Origin: Caballeronia sordidicola
Lineage (GTDB): Bacteria > Pseudomonadota > Gammaproteobacteria > Burkholderiales > Burkholderiaceae
NCBI RefSeq assembly: GCF_002220365.1
Contig: NZ_MTHB01000063.1
Span: forward strand, 151,521-215,520
Direction: 5' to 3'
DNA: 64,000 nucleotides
Both the position numbers and the translations under genes were made by a program. Below are positions 35,914 through 46,100 of this stretch, one piece after another. Position 1 is the stretch's first letter. Every line of letters begins with the position of its first letter. The notes beneath the pieces were generated by a model. It was not told the DNA's origin and searched no databases. It was given only the letters and a program-made list of their open reading frames with translations.

Positions 35914-38502
35914 ATGAAACCAAGCCGCATCCGGGCGCTAGCTGGCGCGCTGGTATTCGCCGCGTTGGTCAGCTCGGCGCTCACTGTTTTCGCCCTGAAC
36001 GCCACCGCTGCGCCTCCGGCGCTCACGTTGCCGTCGTTCCAGGAACTTATCAACAAACCGGCGGCATCTGCCTCGGGCTCGGCGTCCGCGGCAGCTTCCG
36101 GCACGGCCGACGCCACCGCCAGTCCGGCCAGCGACGTGGATCTGACGCGATCGCTCGACACGGTTATCTCCACGCTGGACAACGACCGGGAACGCACGGC
36201 GCTGGTCGCACAGTTGAAAAAGCTTCGCGACGCCAAGCGTGATGCTCAAGCCGCCGCTCAACCGGCTGACTCATCGGCTGACTCATCGGCTGCGTCCGAC
36301 GGTTCCGGCGCGGCAGTGCTGCCGGAGGTGGCCGCGGCCTCGTCGGCGAGTTCAACGTCGGCAGCGTCGTCGGCAGCGTCGTCGGTAGTCGCGGCTATCA
36401 CGCCCAAAACGGGGCTGCTCGGGGCGATCGCGTCGGGGCTGGCGAGCGTAGAGGCCGACTTCAGCCGTGGCCGCACCCCGCTTAATTATTGGGGCGGTCG
36501 CCTGAACGCCGCGGGCAATGAGCTTTTCACCATTGTCTCGGGCCAGAGCCGTGAGAGTTTTGGCCACACGCTGCTCAACTATTGCCTGATGCTGGCTGGC
36601 TGGGGCGTGTGCGCTTTTCTGCTGGTCTATCTCCAGCGGTACTTGCACGCGCGTTACAAGGTTCATTTCGGGCTGCGTGCCAATCCGACCACGAGCGAGC
36701 TTCTGATCTTCGCGCTGCGGCGGGTCGGACCGTACCTGTTTGCGTTCGTCGCAGCGCTGACTTTTGCGCGGTTGATGCCGGTGTCGCTCGGCCGCACGCT
36801 CGCGATGGTGACGGCATACGCGATTGTCGCCGGCGCCGTGTTTTCATCGATCTGCCTGATCATGTTCTCGCTGTTCGGCTCGGCGCATCGCCGGGTGGCG
36901 GTGCATCTGCTGATTCTGCACGCGCGCCGCCTGTTATTTCTCATCGGCACGCTCGGCGCACTGGGCGACGCTGCGTCGAACTACGACGTGGCGCAACAAC
37001 TCGGCACGAATCTGTCCGGGCTCCTCTCAACGGTCGCAAACATGGGCGCGGCGATCCTCACCGGCTATTTCACGCTGGCGTTCCAGCGGCCCGTGTCCCA
37101 TCTGATCCGCAGCCGTTCATATGAGCAGCGCAGCCAGCACAAGGCCGCGACCGAAACGTTCGAGGTGGTCGGCTCGCTCTGGCAGGTGCCCATGCTGCTG
37201 CTTGCATCGGCTTCGGTGATCGCGACGCTTGCGGGTATCGGCACCTCCGAGAACGTCCTGCAAATGGCGATCGCAACCGCCGGCTTGCTGGTGGTCGGAC
37301 TGTTTCTAAGCGCTGTTGCGTTGCGGGTCACGCGACTGCCGCAGCGCAAGACGCGCCGGCAATCGGCGTATGTACGACGGCTTTTCAGGTTCTTTGGCCG
37401 TATGGTCGTGCTGATGATCTGGCTGGCCTTCCTCGAACTTGCCTCGCGTTTCTGGGGGTTCTCGCTCACCAAACTGGCGGAGGAAAGCGTGGCCGCGCGC
37501 GGCATCACGCATGCGGTGAGCGCGATCCTGCTGACCATTCTGATCGCGTGGCTGGTGTGGATCCTGATCGATACGGCGATTCAGGAGGCGCTCAATCCGA
37601 ACACGCCGCGCGGCAAAGGGCGTGGTCCGAGCATGCGCGCACGCACCATGCTGCCGCTGATCCGCAACGTGGTGTTCGTCGGACTGCTGAGCGTCGCCGC
37701 GATCATTACCGCGGCAAATCTTGGGTTGAACGTGACGCCGTTGCTTGCTGGCGCCGGCGTGATCGGACTGGCGGTGGGCTTTGGTGCGCAGTCGCTCGTA
37801 GCCGATCTGATAACGGGACTTTTCATCATCATCGAGGACACCATTTCTGTCGGCGATTCGATCGAGGTCGACGGCGGTCATGCGGGCGTGGTGGAAACGC
37901 TGACCATCCGTACCGTGCGACTGCGCGATGGGCAAGGCGCTATTCATGCCATCCCGTTTTCGCAGATCAAGGTGGTGAAGAATCTGTCGCGCGATTTTGC
38001 TTACGCGGTGTTCGAAGTGCGGGTGCCGTTTTCCGCCGATGTCGACCAGATCACGCAGATGATTCGTGAGGTCGGCGCGGAATTGATGGCCGATTTCCGA
38101 TACCGGCGCGAGATGCTTGGACCGATCGAAGTGTGGGGGCTGGACCGGTTCGATCCCAACTGGATGGTCGTGAAAGGGCAGATCAAGACCTTGCCGCTGA
38201 AGCAATGGAGTGTCGCGCGGGCATTTAACGTCAGAGTCAAGCGCAAGATGGACGAGATCGGGATGGATGTTCCAGTGCCGCAAATGCAACTGCGGGTATC
38301 ACGGGAATCCGGGTCAATGGACACGGACTTGAACGATCTGGAGGAGTTGACGGAAGCGGCTCCGCTGTCGCCGGTGGAACGCAGCTCGGCAGCCATGGCC
38401 CGCGATGTTTCGCATAAATCCCAGGCCGCGCCGCCGCCGACCGATCAATCCGTGCAAATACCGCCGCAGATTCCAACAGCGTCTGAACCGGGGAAAGCGT
38501 AG
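35914..38502 (+). CDS. large MscS-family mechanosensitive channel
   Basis: About 862 residues. A signal-like hydrophobic N-terminus is followed by a long Ala/Ser-rich periplasmic stretch, about nine predicted membrane helices, and a C-terminal MscS core: pore helix LLAGAGVIGLAVGFGAQSLV, then TGLFIIIEDTISVGDSIEV, AIHAIPFSQIKVVKNLSRD and the beta/alpha cytoplasmic domain. This resembles the YbiO/YbdG-type large channels that release solutes on hypo-osmotic shock. The ATG at 35914 is chosen because it begins a signal peptide (MKPSRIRALAG); a GTG at 35833 is an in-frame alternative. Codons around 36263-36385 contain 12-bp internal repeats encoding Ala/Ser/Asp. Confidence 0.9.
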   Translation: MKPSRIRALAGALVFAALVSSALTVFALNATAAPPALTLPSFQELINKPAASASGSASAAASGTADATASPASDVDLTRSLDTVISTLDNDRERTALVAQLKKLRDAKRDAQAAAQPADSSADSSAASDGSGAAVLPEVAAASSASSTSAASSAASSVVAAITPKTGLLGAIASGLASVEADFSRGRTPLNYWGGRLNAAGNELFTIVSGQSRESFGHTLLNYCLMLAGWGVCAFLLVYLQRYLHARYKVHFGLRANPTTSELLIFALRRVGPYLFAFVAALTFARLMPVSLGRTLAMVTAYAIVAGAVFSSICLIMFSLFGSAHRRVAVHLLILHARRLLFLIGTLGALGDAASNYDVAQQLGTNLSGLLSTVANMGAAILTGYFTLAFQRPVSHLIRSRSYEQRSQHKAATETFEVVGSLWQVPMLLLASASVIATLAGIGTSENVLQMAIATAGLLVVGLFLSAVALRVTRLPQRKTRRQSAYVRRLFRFFGRMVVLMIWLAFLELASRFWGFSLTKLAEESVAARGITHAVSAILLTILIAWLVWILIDTAIQEALNPNTPRGKGRGPSMRARTMLPLIRNVVFVGLLSVAAIITAANLGLNVTPLLAGAGVIGLAVGFGAQSLVADLITGLFIIIEDTISVGDSIEVDGGHAGVVETLTIRTVRLRDGQGAIHAIPFSQIKVVKNLSRDFAYAVFEVRVPFSADVDQITQMIREVGAELMADFRYRREMLGPIEVWGLDRFDPNWMVVKGQIKTLPLKQWSVARAFNVRVKRKMDEIGMDVPVPQMQLRVSRESGSMDTDLNDLEELTEAAPLSPVERSSAAMARDVSHKSQAAPPPTDQSVQIPPQIPTASEPGKA

Positions 38503-38551
38503 GGCGGGGGAAGCGCCGCTCCAGGACCGGATTGACGCGGGCCGACGAGTG

Positions 38552-39094
38552 TCAAGCGGCAACCATGACGAGATCGTTGACGTGCGTCGAGATGCGCTCA
38601 CCGGGCACGCCATAGATATGGAGCGAGACCGCGGTGCGTCCCGTCGCCGACGCGTTGCCCAACTGGTGAATTGCCCCGCGCCCCGCGCCTACAAATGACA
38701 CCGCGCCGTGCGCCCGTTCATGGCGGCGCGTTTGAACCGCCCGATTCGTGTCGGCATCCCACGCGAACAGCGTCTCGGAAAGCGTTCCTTCAATAACGGT
38801 ATAAGCGCACCACGTGTGATGGCCATGTACCGGGCTTGCCTGACCGGCTTGCCAGACGAGCGCGGCGACGGCATAGCGGCCGAGCGGATCGGCGACCAGC
38901 AAATGGCGCCGATAACAATCCAGCCCGCCTTCACGCTGGGCATCGGACAAAAGGCCGGCTTCCCGCGACAAGCCGGTGAGAGCCGCCCGTACACCAAGCG
39001 CGAATCCCGCGGACGACGGATCGAGACAACAGGCTTGATCGAGTGCAGTGGACAACCGCGCGAGCGGCGACTTTGTATCAAGGGCAGAAGTCAT
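38552..39094 (-). CDS. cysteine dioxygenase (type I, cupin)
   Basis: A 180-residue cupin starting MTSALDTKSPLARLSTALDQ. The iron-binding His pair is in VHGHHTWCAYTVIEGTLSE, and the third His is in LGNASATGRTAVSLHIYGVP. Family members oxidise L-cysteine (or 3-mercaptopropionate) to the sulfinate. The ATG at 39094 is the first codon giving a normal-length protein. Divergent from an Lrp/AsnC-type regulator 150 bp away, which suggests amino-acid-responsive control. Confidence 0.88.
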   Translation of the reverse strand: MTSALDTKSPLARLSTALDQACCLDPSSAGFALGVRAALTGLSREAGLLSDAQREGGLDCYRRHLLVADPLGRYAVAALVWQAGQASPVHGHHTWCAYTVIEGTLSETLFAWDADTNRAVQTRRHERAHGAVSFVGAGRGAIHQLGNASATGRTAVSLHIYGVPGERISTHVNDLVMVAA

Positions 39095-39162
39095 GGCGAG
39101 GCTCGTCAGGAGGGCGGAATCAGACAGAAAGGAGCGGAAAGCTGAGCTTCTTTTATACCGGT

Positions 39163-39223
39163 TTGCATGTGGAAAAAGTTTCCATATAATTTCGCCAAGG
39201 CACGGAAAAGTAGAATAATTTCC
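39163..39223 (+). promoter_or_regulatory. lrp-type gene promoter with two inverted-repeat operators
   Basis: TTGCAT (39163-39168), a 16-nt spacer and TATAAT (39185-39190) form a plausible sigma-70 promoter for the regulator gene. TGGAAA-AAG-TTTCCA (39170-39184) lies between the hexamers, and a second GGAAA...TTTCC (39204-39223) lies downstream. The region is AT-rich. The arrangement suggests autorepression by the Lrp-family protein and possibly control of the divergent dioxygenase gene, which has a TATAAA box on its strand (39152-39157). Confidence 0.55.
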
Positions 39224-39244
39224 TACAAGGGGCGGGCTGTGGGC

Positions 39245-39721
39245 ATGGACCTTATCGATCGCAAGTTGCTGGAGCTGCTGCAGGAAGACGTGACAATGCC
39301 GATTGCCGAGCTGGCGACGCGCGTCAATCTCTCGCAGACTCCATGCTGGAAGCGCGTGCAACGGCTGAAGGAAACCGGCGTGATCCGCGCTCAGGTCGCG
39401 CTGTGCGATCCGCGCAAGCTGGGGGTCGGGACCACGGTGTTCGTCGCGGTGAAGACCAATCAGCACACGCAGACCTGGGCGGAGGACTTCACGCGCGCGG
39501 TGCGCGACATTCCCGAAGTCGTCGAGGTGTATCGAATGAGCGGGGAAACGGACTATCTGATGCGCGTGGTGGTGTCGGATATCGACGATTACGACCGTGT
39601 CTACAAAACGCTGATTCGCGCCGTGCCGCTTTACGACGTGAGTTCGAGTTTCGCGATGGAACAGATCAAATATTCCACCGCGCTGCCAGTGCGCTCCCCG
39701 CTCGGGGTCACGGGAAACTGA
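39245..39721 (+). CDS. Lrp/AsnC-family transcriptional regulator
   Basis: A 158-residue regulator. The N-terminal helix-turn-helix starts MDLIDRKLLELLQEDVTMPI with NLSQTPCWKRVQRLKETGVI, and the C-terminal RAM ligand-binding domain has RMSGETDYLMRVVVSDIDDY. The start at 39245 matches the family N-terminus; the longer upstream frame would run through the promoter elements. Divergent from the cysteine dioxygenase gene, so cysteine-linked control is likely by position. Confidence 0.93.
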   Translation: MDLIDRKLLELLQEDVTMPIAELATRVNLSQTPCWKRVQRLKETGVIRAQVALCDPRKLGVGTTVFVAVKTNQHTQTWAEDFTRAVRDIPEVVEVYRMSGETDYLMRVVVSDIDDYDRVYKTLIRAVPLYDVSSSFAMEQIKYSTALPVRSPLGVTGN

Positions 39722-39842
39722 GGGTTTGTGCGTGAGATGGAACGCGTTCTGCGGGGTGGAGAGAAGGCCGCCGCAACCCTTCTGGAATGGATGTCGGGTA
39801 AGATCGTGCGCTTCGTCCAATACCACTCAGAGCTTCGATTTC

Positions 39843-40049
39843 ATGACCGATGACCGCCGCAAAAAGGCCCCGAAGCGGAAGAACCCTACCTTCGCGATCA
39901 GTATTCTTATCGTGGTCGTGGTGCTGCTTGTGATCGGCACATTGTTCTTCAACGCGATCCGCGACAAGCGCGAGTACGAAAGAGAGAATCCACCGGAGGC
40001 GGCGAGCGCTACCGTTCCTGCCGCGCCTGCGACGGCTGCTTCCCAGTAA
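39843..40049 (+). CDS. small single-pass membrane protein, 68 aa
   Basis: A basic N-terminus (MTDDRRKKAPKRKNP), one hydrophobic helix (FAISILIVVVVLLVIGTLFF) and a polar, Ala/Pro-rich C-terminus. The positive-inside rule puts the N-terminus in the cytoplasm. No family recognised. The ATG at 39843 follows the regulator gene by 121 bp. Confidence 0.65.
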   Translation: MTDDRRKKAPKRKNPTFAISILIVVVVLLVIGTLFFNAIRDKREYERENPPEAASATVPAAPATAASQ

Positions 40050-40063
40050 CGTTCTTTCGACCT

Positions 40064-40113
40064 GCCGCTTCTGCTTTCATGCCGCTTCTGCGTTCATGCC
40101 GTTTATGCTTAAT
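40064..40113. repeat. 17-bp tandem repeat, about three copies
   Basis: GCCGCTTCTGCTTTCAT (40064-40080), GCCGCTTCTGCGTTCAT (40081-40097) and a diverged third copy to 40113, between two convergent genes. Confidence 0.9.
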
Positions 40114-40132
40114 GGGCCGGGTACCCCGGCCG

Positions 40133-42871
40133 TTACTCTGGCAGGTTGATCAAGCTCGCGTCCTTGCGAATCAGGAGCGATGCCGTCAGCATCTGCTTGC
40201 ACTGGTGCGCAAGCAGCTTCAGATCCTGGACGACATCGGCCGGGATATCCTGGGCGCGCTCCGCACCCACCACCATTGAATCCAGTTCGCGCGTGAGCAG
40301 CTTCGACTGCTCGGCTTGATCTTCCGGGGCGGCCACACCGTCCTGCGCCTGCGTTAGATTGTCGCGGATGACGGTCAGCGCGCGCTGCACGGGTTGCGCC
40401 GCATGCCCTGCGGCAGACTTCCCTACCGATTGGAGCAACGGCCCCGCCGCGGTGATCTGCGACGCGAGCACATGGCTGCGGATAAGCAGGTCGTTGAGTT
40501 CAGGCACGAACTTTTGGTGCGCTTTCGGTTCGAGCATCATGCGCTGAAACGCCTGGCCGAGATTCGCAAACGCGATATGCACGTTCTTGCGCGCGAGGCG
40601 ATAGCGGAAGTCGCTGTCGAGCGCCTCGGCTGCGATGGCTGCCGCGGCGGAGGCACCTGAAATGGCGGCCGCGGCCGCGCTTTCGCCGGTAAGGGTTTTT
40701 TTCTTCGATGCCGCGAACGGGCGATTGCTGCTCGTTTCAGCGACGACAGGTTGATCTGAGGTGTTCGCTGTCGGACCCGCGAGCGTCTGGGCCGCGCTGT
40801 CCGGTTGCTTCGCGGCCGCAGAAGGCTGCGCTTCGCCGGACGTGTTCATGGCTGATGTGGCGACCGCTTGCCTATCGAAGTTTGCGGCTATCTCGTCGCT
40901 CGCGAGGCCTGCGGCGTCGCTTCCGTTCGATCTCGCTCGCTGCGTCAAAGCGCTTGACCGCTCGCTCACAACGGGTGAAGGCCCGGCCTCGCCGCCACTT
41001 GCCAAACTGAGAGAATCATTCACCGCCGTCGTGAGTTCCGTTTCGCCGGCTTCCACCCGCGCGAGCGCGGCCGTTGCTGCTTGCGCTGTTCCGGCGTTGG
41101 CATCGGCGAAAAGATTGGCGTCCGCCGTGCTCTTGGCTTCCGCCTGAGCGGAGGGCTTGCCGGTCCACCACCAGCTGGCCTCAAGATAATTTCGCATTGC
41201 GCCGATCATGTCGCGCACCTGCTTGCCCATGAGCCTGTATTCCCAGTACGGGAAGAGATGGCTGGCGGCAATGGCGATGGCGCATCCGACGGCGGTGTCG
41301 ATGGCGCGTTCGCCGATCAGCCGCATGCCGCCCGGCGCAAGCAGGTGCAGCATCAGCAACACGTAAGCCGACGTGAACACTACGCTCGCCGTGTAGTTGA
41401 ACAGCAGCAGGCTGTAGCTCATGACCATGCAGGCGAACATGGCGACCAGCAACACATGCGGATCCTTCACCACCAGGATCAACCCGACACACGCCGTGCA
41501 GCCGATCGCCGTGCCGATGATCCGCTGCACATTGCGCTGTTTGGTGAGCGAATAACCGGGTTTAAGAATGATGACCGTTGTCATCACGATCCAGTACGCG
41601 TTGGTGAGCGGCAGCAGGCGGCCCAGCCAAAATCCCACGCCCACTGCAATGGTTACGCGCAGCGCGTGCCGGAAGCTCGGCGAGGCCATCGTCAGGTTCG
41701 AAAAAATCTGCATGAACGGTACGCGCCGGCTTGACACAAAACGTGACAAGGTCGGATCGACGCGAATCACCGTTTCCGTAATGCTCGGATCATGCCGCGT
41801 CTGGCGGCGCATTTTGTCGATCAACCGAGTCGCGCTCCAAAGCCTTCTGAACGCGGAGGACACCGCCGAATAGGCTTCCGGGTTCTTCTGCGGGACCTCG
41901 TGCCGGCGCATCTGGTCGAGTTCGTATTCGATCGCGCGCAACTCGGCCTTCACGTTGATTCGTGCCCGCGCCGGCCGGTTTTGCAGCACGGCCAGACCGA
42001 TGTCCTCGAGATCGAGCGCGGTCTTTCTCATCAGGTCGCGATAGAAGATCAGGATGTCCTGCCCGCCGAAGGTGTTGCGCACGAGCGGGTAATCGGTGTG
42101 CGCACCCACAAACATCTCGTGCAGGTCGACCACGTTGATGAAGAGGTTGAAGAGCATGACGCGGCGGGCATCGAGCTTGCCGCTTCTCAGTTTCGGCAGG
42201 TTGCGCAGCACGATGTCGCGTGCCCCATCCTGGCGCTCGACCGCCGCGATCTGTTTTTCGATCAGCTTTCGGTAACACTCGTCGAGATTGGCGTCGAGAT
42301 CGTAAAAAGATGAGCGCGCGAGCAGATACTCGGCGCAACTGAACACGCTCTCAGCCAGCGCCTGGCGCTCGATTCTATAAACAAGCGAACGGCTGACAAA
42401 GGTCGCCCAGTAGGTGTACCAAAGGCCGCCGAGCAGGATCCATGAAGCGTTGACGAGTGCTTGCATGGGCGTGAAATGCTCTTCCAGCGTCACGATCATC
42501 ATGAAGAGTGTGGCGAAGCTGATCTGCGGCCAGCGGTTGCCGTAGACCACGACAAGCGACAGCACGAAGGTGAGCGGCACGACGGTCAGCCACAGCGTCA
42601 CCGCGTTCGCGCTCGCGATCCCGGTAGCAAGCGCCGACAAGAAGCCGATCACCGTACATGCCAGCATCTCGTTGTGCTTGTACTTCAACGGTCCCGGCAT
42701 GTCGACAACGCTTGCACCCAGCGCGCCGGTCGCAATGGTGAAGCCGAGTTCACGATTGTGAAATACAGTCAGCATCAGGATGGCTGGCAGCGAGACGCCG
42801 AGCGCGATCCGCAAGCCACCGAAGAAGTACTGGCTATAAATGAATTTTCTGATTTCTAGCGAGTAACGCAT
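40133..42871 (-). CDS. FUSC/YccS-family inner-membrane protein
   Basis: A 912-residue protein related to YccS/YhfK and aromatic-acid efflux (AaeB) proteins. It has two blocks of membrane helices (about 20-165 and 400-545) with soluble domains after each; NAYWIVMTTVIILKPGYSLT and VQRIIGTAIGCTACVGLILV mark the second FUSC block. A long Ala/Ser-rich insertion (about residues 572-750; 40621-41155) interrupts the C-terminal soluble domain before DFRYRLARKNVHIAFANLGQ. AGGA lies 5 nt before the ATG. Substrate unknown. Confidence 0.9.
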   Translation of the reverse strand: MRYSLEIRKFIYSQYFFGGLRIALGVSLPAILMLTVFHNRELGFTIATGALGASVVDMPGPLKYKHNEMLACTVIGFLSALATGIASANAVTLWLTVVPLTFVLSLVVVYGNRWPQISFATLFMMIVTLEEHFTPMQALVNASWILLGGLWYTYWATFVSRSLVYRIERQALAESVFSCAEYLLARSSFYDLDANLDECYRKLIEKQIAAVERQDGARDIVLRNLPKLRSGKLDARRVMLFNLFINVVDLHEMFVGAHTDYPLVRNTFGGQDILIFYRDLMRKTALDLEDIGLAVLQNRPARARINVKAELRAIEYELDQMRRHEVPQKNPEAYSAVSSAFRRLWSATRLIDKMRRQTRHDPSITETVIRVDPTLSRFVSSRRVPFMQIFSNLTMASPSFRHALRVTIAVGVGFWLGRLLPLTNAYWIVMTTVIILKPGYSLTKQRNVQRIIGTAIGCTACVGLILVVKDPHVLLVAMFACMVMSYSLLLFNYTASVVFTSAYVLLMLHLLAPGGMRLIGERAIDTAVGCAIAIAASHLFPYWEYRLMGKQVRDMIGAMRNYLEASWWWTGKPSAQAEAKSTADANLFADANAGTAQAATAALARVEAGETELTTAVNDSLSLASGGEAGPSPVVSERSSALTQRARSNGSDAAGLASDEIAANFDRQAVATSAMNTSGEAQPSAAAKQPDSAAQTLAGPTANTSDQPVVAETSSNRPFAASKKKTLTGESAAAAAISGASAAAAIAAEALDSDFRYRLARKNVHIAFANLGQAFQRMMLEPKAHQKFVPELNDLLIRSHVLASQITAAGPLLQSVGKSAAGHAAQPVQRALTVIRDNLTQAQDGVAAPEDQAEQSKLLTRELDSMVVGAERAQDIPADVVQDLKLLAHQCKQMLTASLLIRKDASLINLPE

Positions 42872-43126
42872 CGACTTCCTAATTTGCTGCCCGGGTATCT
42901 TCGGGGTGTCTCAGGTCCCGCCATGGTCTAAGCGCGCCACATGGGCGCACCCGGACCTGACTTAATGTGGCTTCGAGTCTAACCCAACTCGACGGCATCC
43001 AAACCTAGGCCGTTCGGACGAATCCCGGATAAGAACGCCCTTTGCTATCCTGTCGTTTCACCTCGCGACACGATCGTGGCCTCGGCTGTTCGAGCTGTTG
43101 CCTTTCATGCCCAACTAGCAGGATCC

Positions 43127-46100
43127 ATGCTCGAACTTTTCTATTCGAATCGCCATGAAACGCTGTCGCAGGCGCTGCTCGACGACGTCGCCGCGTTCGC
43201 GCTGAATGGCGGCGATCCGTTCGCGAGCCAGACGATCATTGTGCCGAGCGCGGCGGTGCGCCGTCGGCTCGAACTGGACATGGCCGCCCGCTTTGGCATT
43301 TGTGCAAACGTGGACCTGTGTTATCTCGCGCAGTGGTTGTGGGCCCGGATCGGGGACGTATTGCCCGTACCCGAGCATTCGCCGTTTGCACCCGACCGGC
43401 TGGTGTGGCGCTGCTTCCGGCTGCTCGGCGCAATGACAGAGGCTGCGCCGGAGAGCTCGTCGCGACTGGGCGCCTACCTCGACGCCGCCGACGACTCCAT
43501 GCGCTATGAACTCGCGCGCCGTATCGCGACGGTGTTCGACCACTATCTGACGTATCGGCCGGAATGGCTGCTGCACTGGCAGGCCGGCGGGTCGATCCTG
43601 GCGTCCGCCGGCGGGGCAATCGATGCAAACGGTCCGCGCCTGCCGAACGCCACGGCTATCCAGCGCGAGGACGAACGCTGGCAGGCCTCGCTATGGCGTG
43701 CGCTGCTCGCTGACCTCGCACAGAACGCCGACGCTCACGATCCCACGCCTCCCGCGTACCGGTTCCTGAGCGATTCACCGAAACTCGATCTCGACGCCGT
43801 GATGAAGGCTGAGTGGCCGGAGCGGGTGAGCGTGTTCGCGTTGCCGACCATGCCGCCATTGCATATTGCGTTGTTGCGCGAGTTGTCGCGATGGATCGAC
43901 GTACGGATCTACGCCATTGACCCGTGTCGCGAGTTCTGGTTCGACATTGTGAGCGAGGCGCGCGTGGAACAGCTCGAACTGGCGGGAAAGCTGGACTTTC
44001 AGGAGGTAGGCCATCCGCTGCTCGCCGAATGGGGCCGCCAGACGCAGGCGCAATTGCACATGCTGCGCGAGCTGACGGAGAGCGCGGCGTCGCGGGAAGC
44101 GAGCCATTTCGAGGAGAATCTCGCGCCCACGTGGCTCGCCCGCGTGCAGAACGCGATCCTCAATTTGAAGGAGGTCGCGGGACTGGACGAAGCGCACGAA
44201 GCGCTTGAACCCGGTATCGAAATTCATGTGTGCCATAGCTTGTCGCGGCAGCTTGAAGTGTTGCACGACCGTTTGCTCGGCTGGTTCGACGAGATAGAGG
44301 GGCTGCAGCCGTCGGATGTGCTCGTGGCGTTTCCTGATCTGGCGGCGGCGGGTCCGCTCATCGACGGGGTGTTCGGCACCGCGCCCGCTGGCGTGGCTGG
44401 TGAGCGTCGGCGGATTCCGTATCGGATCACGGGTCTGCCGCCTTCGCAGGCAAACCCGGTCGCACGCGTGCTGCTGGACTGGCTGGCGTTGCCTGAACGC
44501 AGTGTCGGCGCGCCCGAGTTGATCGAATGGTTGCGGGTCGATGCGGTCGCGGCACGTTATGGCATAGATGCCGTCGCGCTGGAAACCGCGCAGACGTGGC
44601 TTGCGGCGGCTGGCGCGCGGCGCGGGCTCACGCCGTCGGTGGTGACGGGCGCCGACGTGCCGGCAGCCCGTCACACCTTCTCCGATGCCCTCACGCGACT
44701 GTTCCTCGGCTATGCGCTGCCCGACGGCGGCGCGCCCGTCGACGAATGGCTGCCGGTTGGCGGCCCGCAAGGATCGGATGCGCAATTGCTCGGTCGGCTG
44801 ACGCGGTTTGTCGACGACATTGACGCGTTCGGCGAACGTATAGCCACCGCGCGTACGCCGCAGGCCTGGACGCAATTGCTGCTCGACGCGCTCACCCAGT
44901 TCTTCGATGCCGGTCTGCCATTCGCGGACTCAATCGCCGACGTCCGTTCGACACTCGATGCACTGATGCTTTCCATGGGTGAAGGCGCTGTCGACACCGA
45001 AATTGCCGCCGACGTTCTGCGAACGGCACTCACTGACGCACTCGACGACGCTGCGCGTGGTGGTGTCCCATGGGGCGGCGTGACGTTTTCGTCGCTGACG
45101 AGCTTGCGCGGGTTGCCCTATCGCGTGGTCTGCCTGCTCGGCATGGACGACGGCATGTTGCCGAGCCTTACGCGCGCCGACGAATTCGACCTGATGGCGA
45201 GTTTCGGCAAGCTCGGTGACCGGCAACGCCGTGACGACGAACGCAATCTGTTCCTCGACTTGCTGTTGTCGGCGCGGGACCGCTTGATGATTGCCTACAC
45301 GGGACGCAGCATTCGCGACAACGCCGCGCTGCCGCCTGCCGCGCTGATCGACGAACTGCTCGACTATCTTGAGGAAACGGTGGCAGGCACGGGTGCACCG
45401 CCGAACGAGCGCGAGAGCGCGCGCAGCCGCTTCGTGTTCGAGCATCCGTTGCAGCCGTTCGCGCCTGAGTACTTCAGCGCGCCGTTGTTCACCTACGAGC
45501 CGGAGCGTGCGGAACTGGCCCAGGCGCTCGCGCTCGGCAAGATCGAACCGTCAATGAAATTTTTTATTGAGCCGTTGCCGGCGGAGGAGGTGGAACCCGT
45601 TGCATTCGATGACTTCGAGCGTTTCTGGCGTCATCCGGCGCGCGCTATCTTGCGTGATCGGCTCGGCATTTCGCTCTTCGACGCTGAGACCGAACTCGGT
45701 GATGCAGAACCGTTCGAGCTCGAATATCCGGGCCGTGCCGCGCTGGCAGATCGGGTGCTGCCGTCGCTGCTCGCACTCACCGCCCACAATGAAGCACGCG
45801 GGCTCGATCGTGCACGGCGGGTCGCGCGTGCAAGTCCTGAAATGCCAGGCGGCGCGACGGGCGGTGTATGGCAATCGCGGGAAATCGGCGCGTTGCATTC
45901 GCTTGCCAATCGGGTGCGGGTCGCGACGGGGGAACGGGCAGTGCGCTTGCCGTTCACGCTGGATATCAAGCCACGTTGGCCGGATGTCGAGTTGTTCGGC
46001 CGCCACGACGCTGCGTTGCAAGGTGACGCTTTGCAGCCCCTGCAGCTTCACGGCACGTTGAATTTGCTCACCGACGAAGGCCAGATCATTTACCGATACG

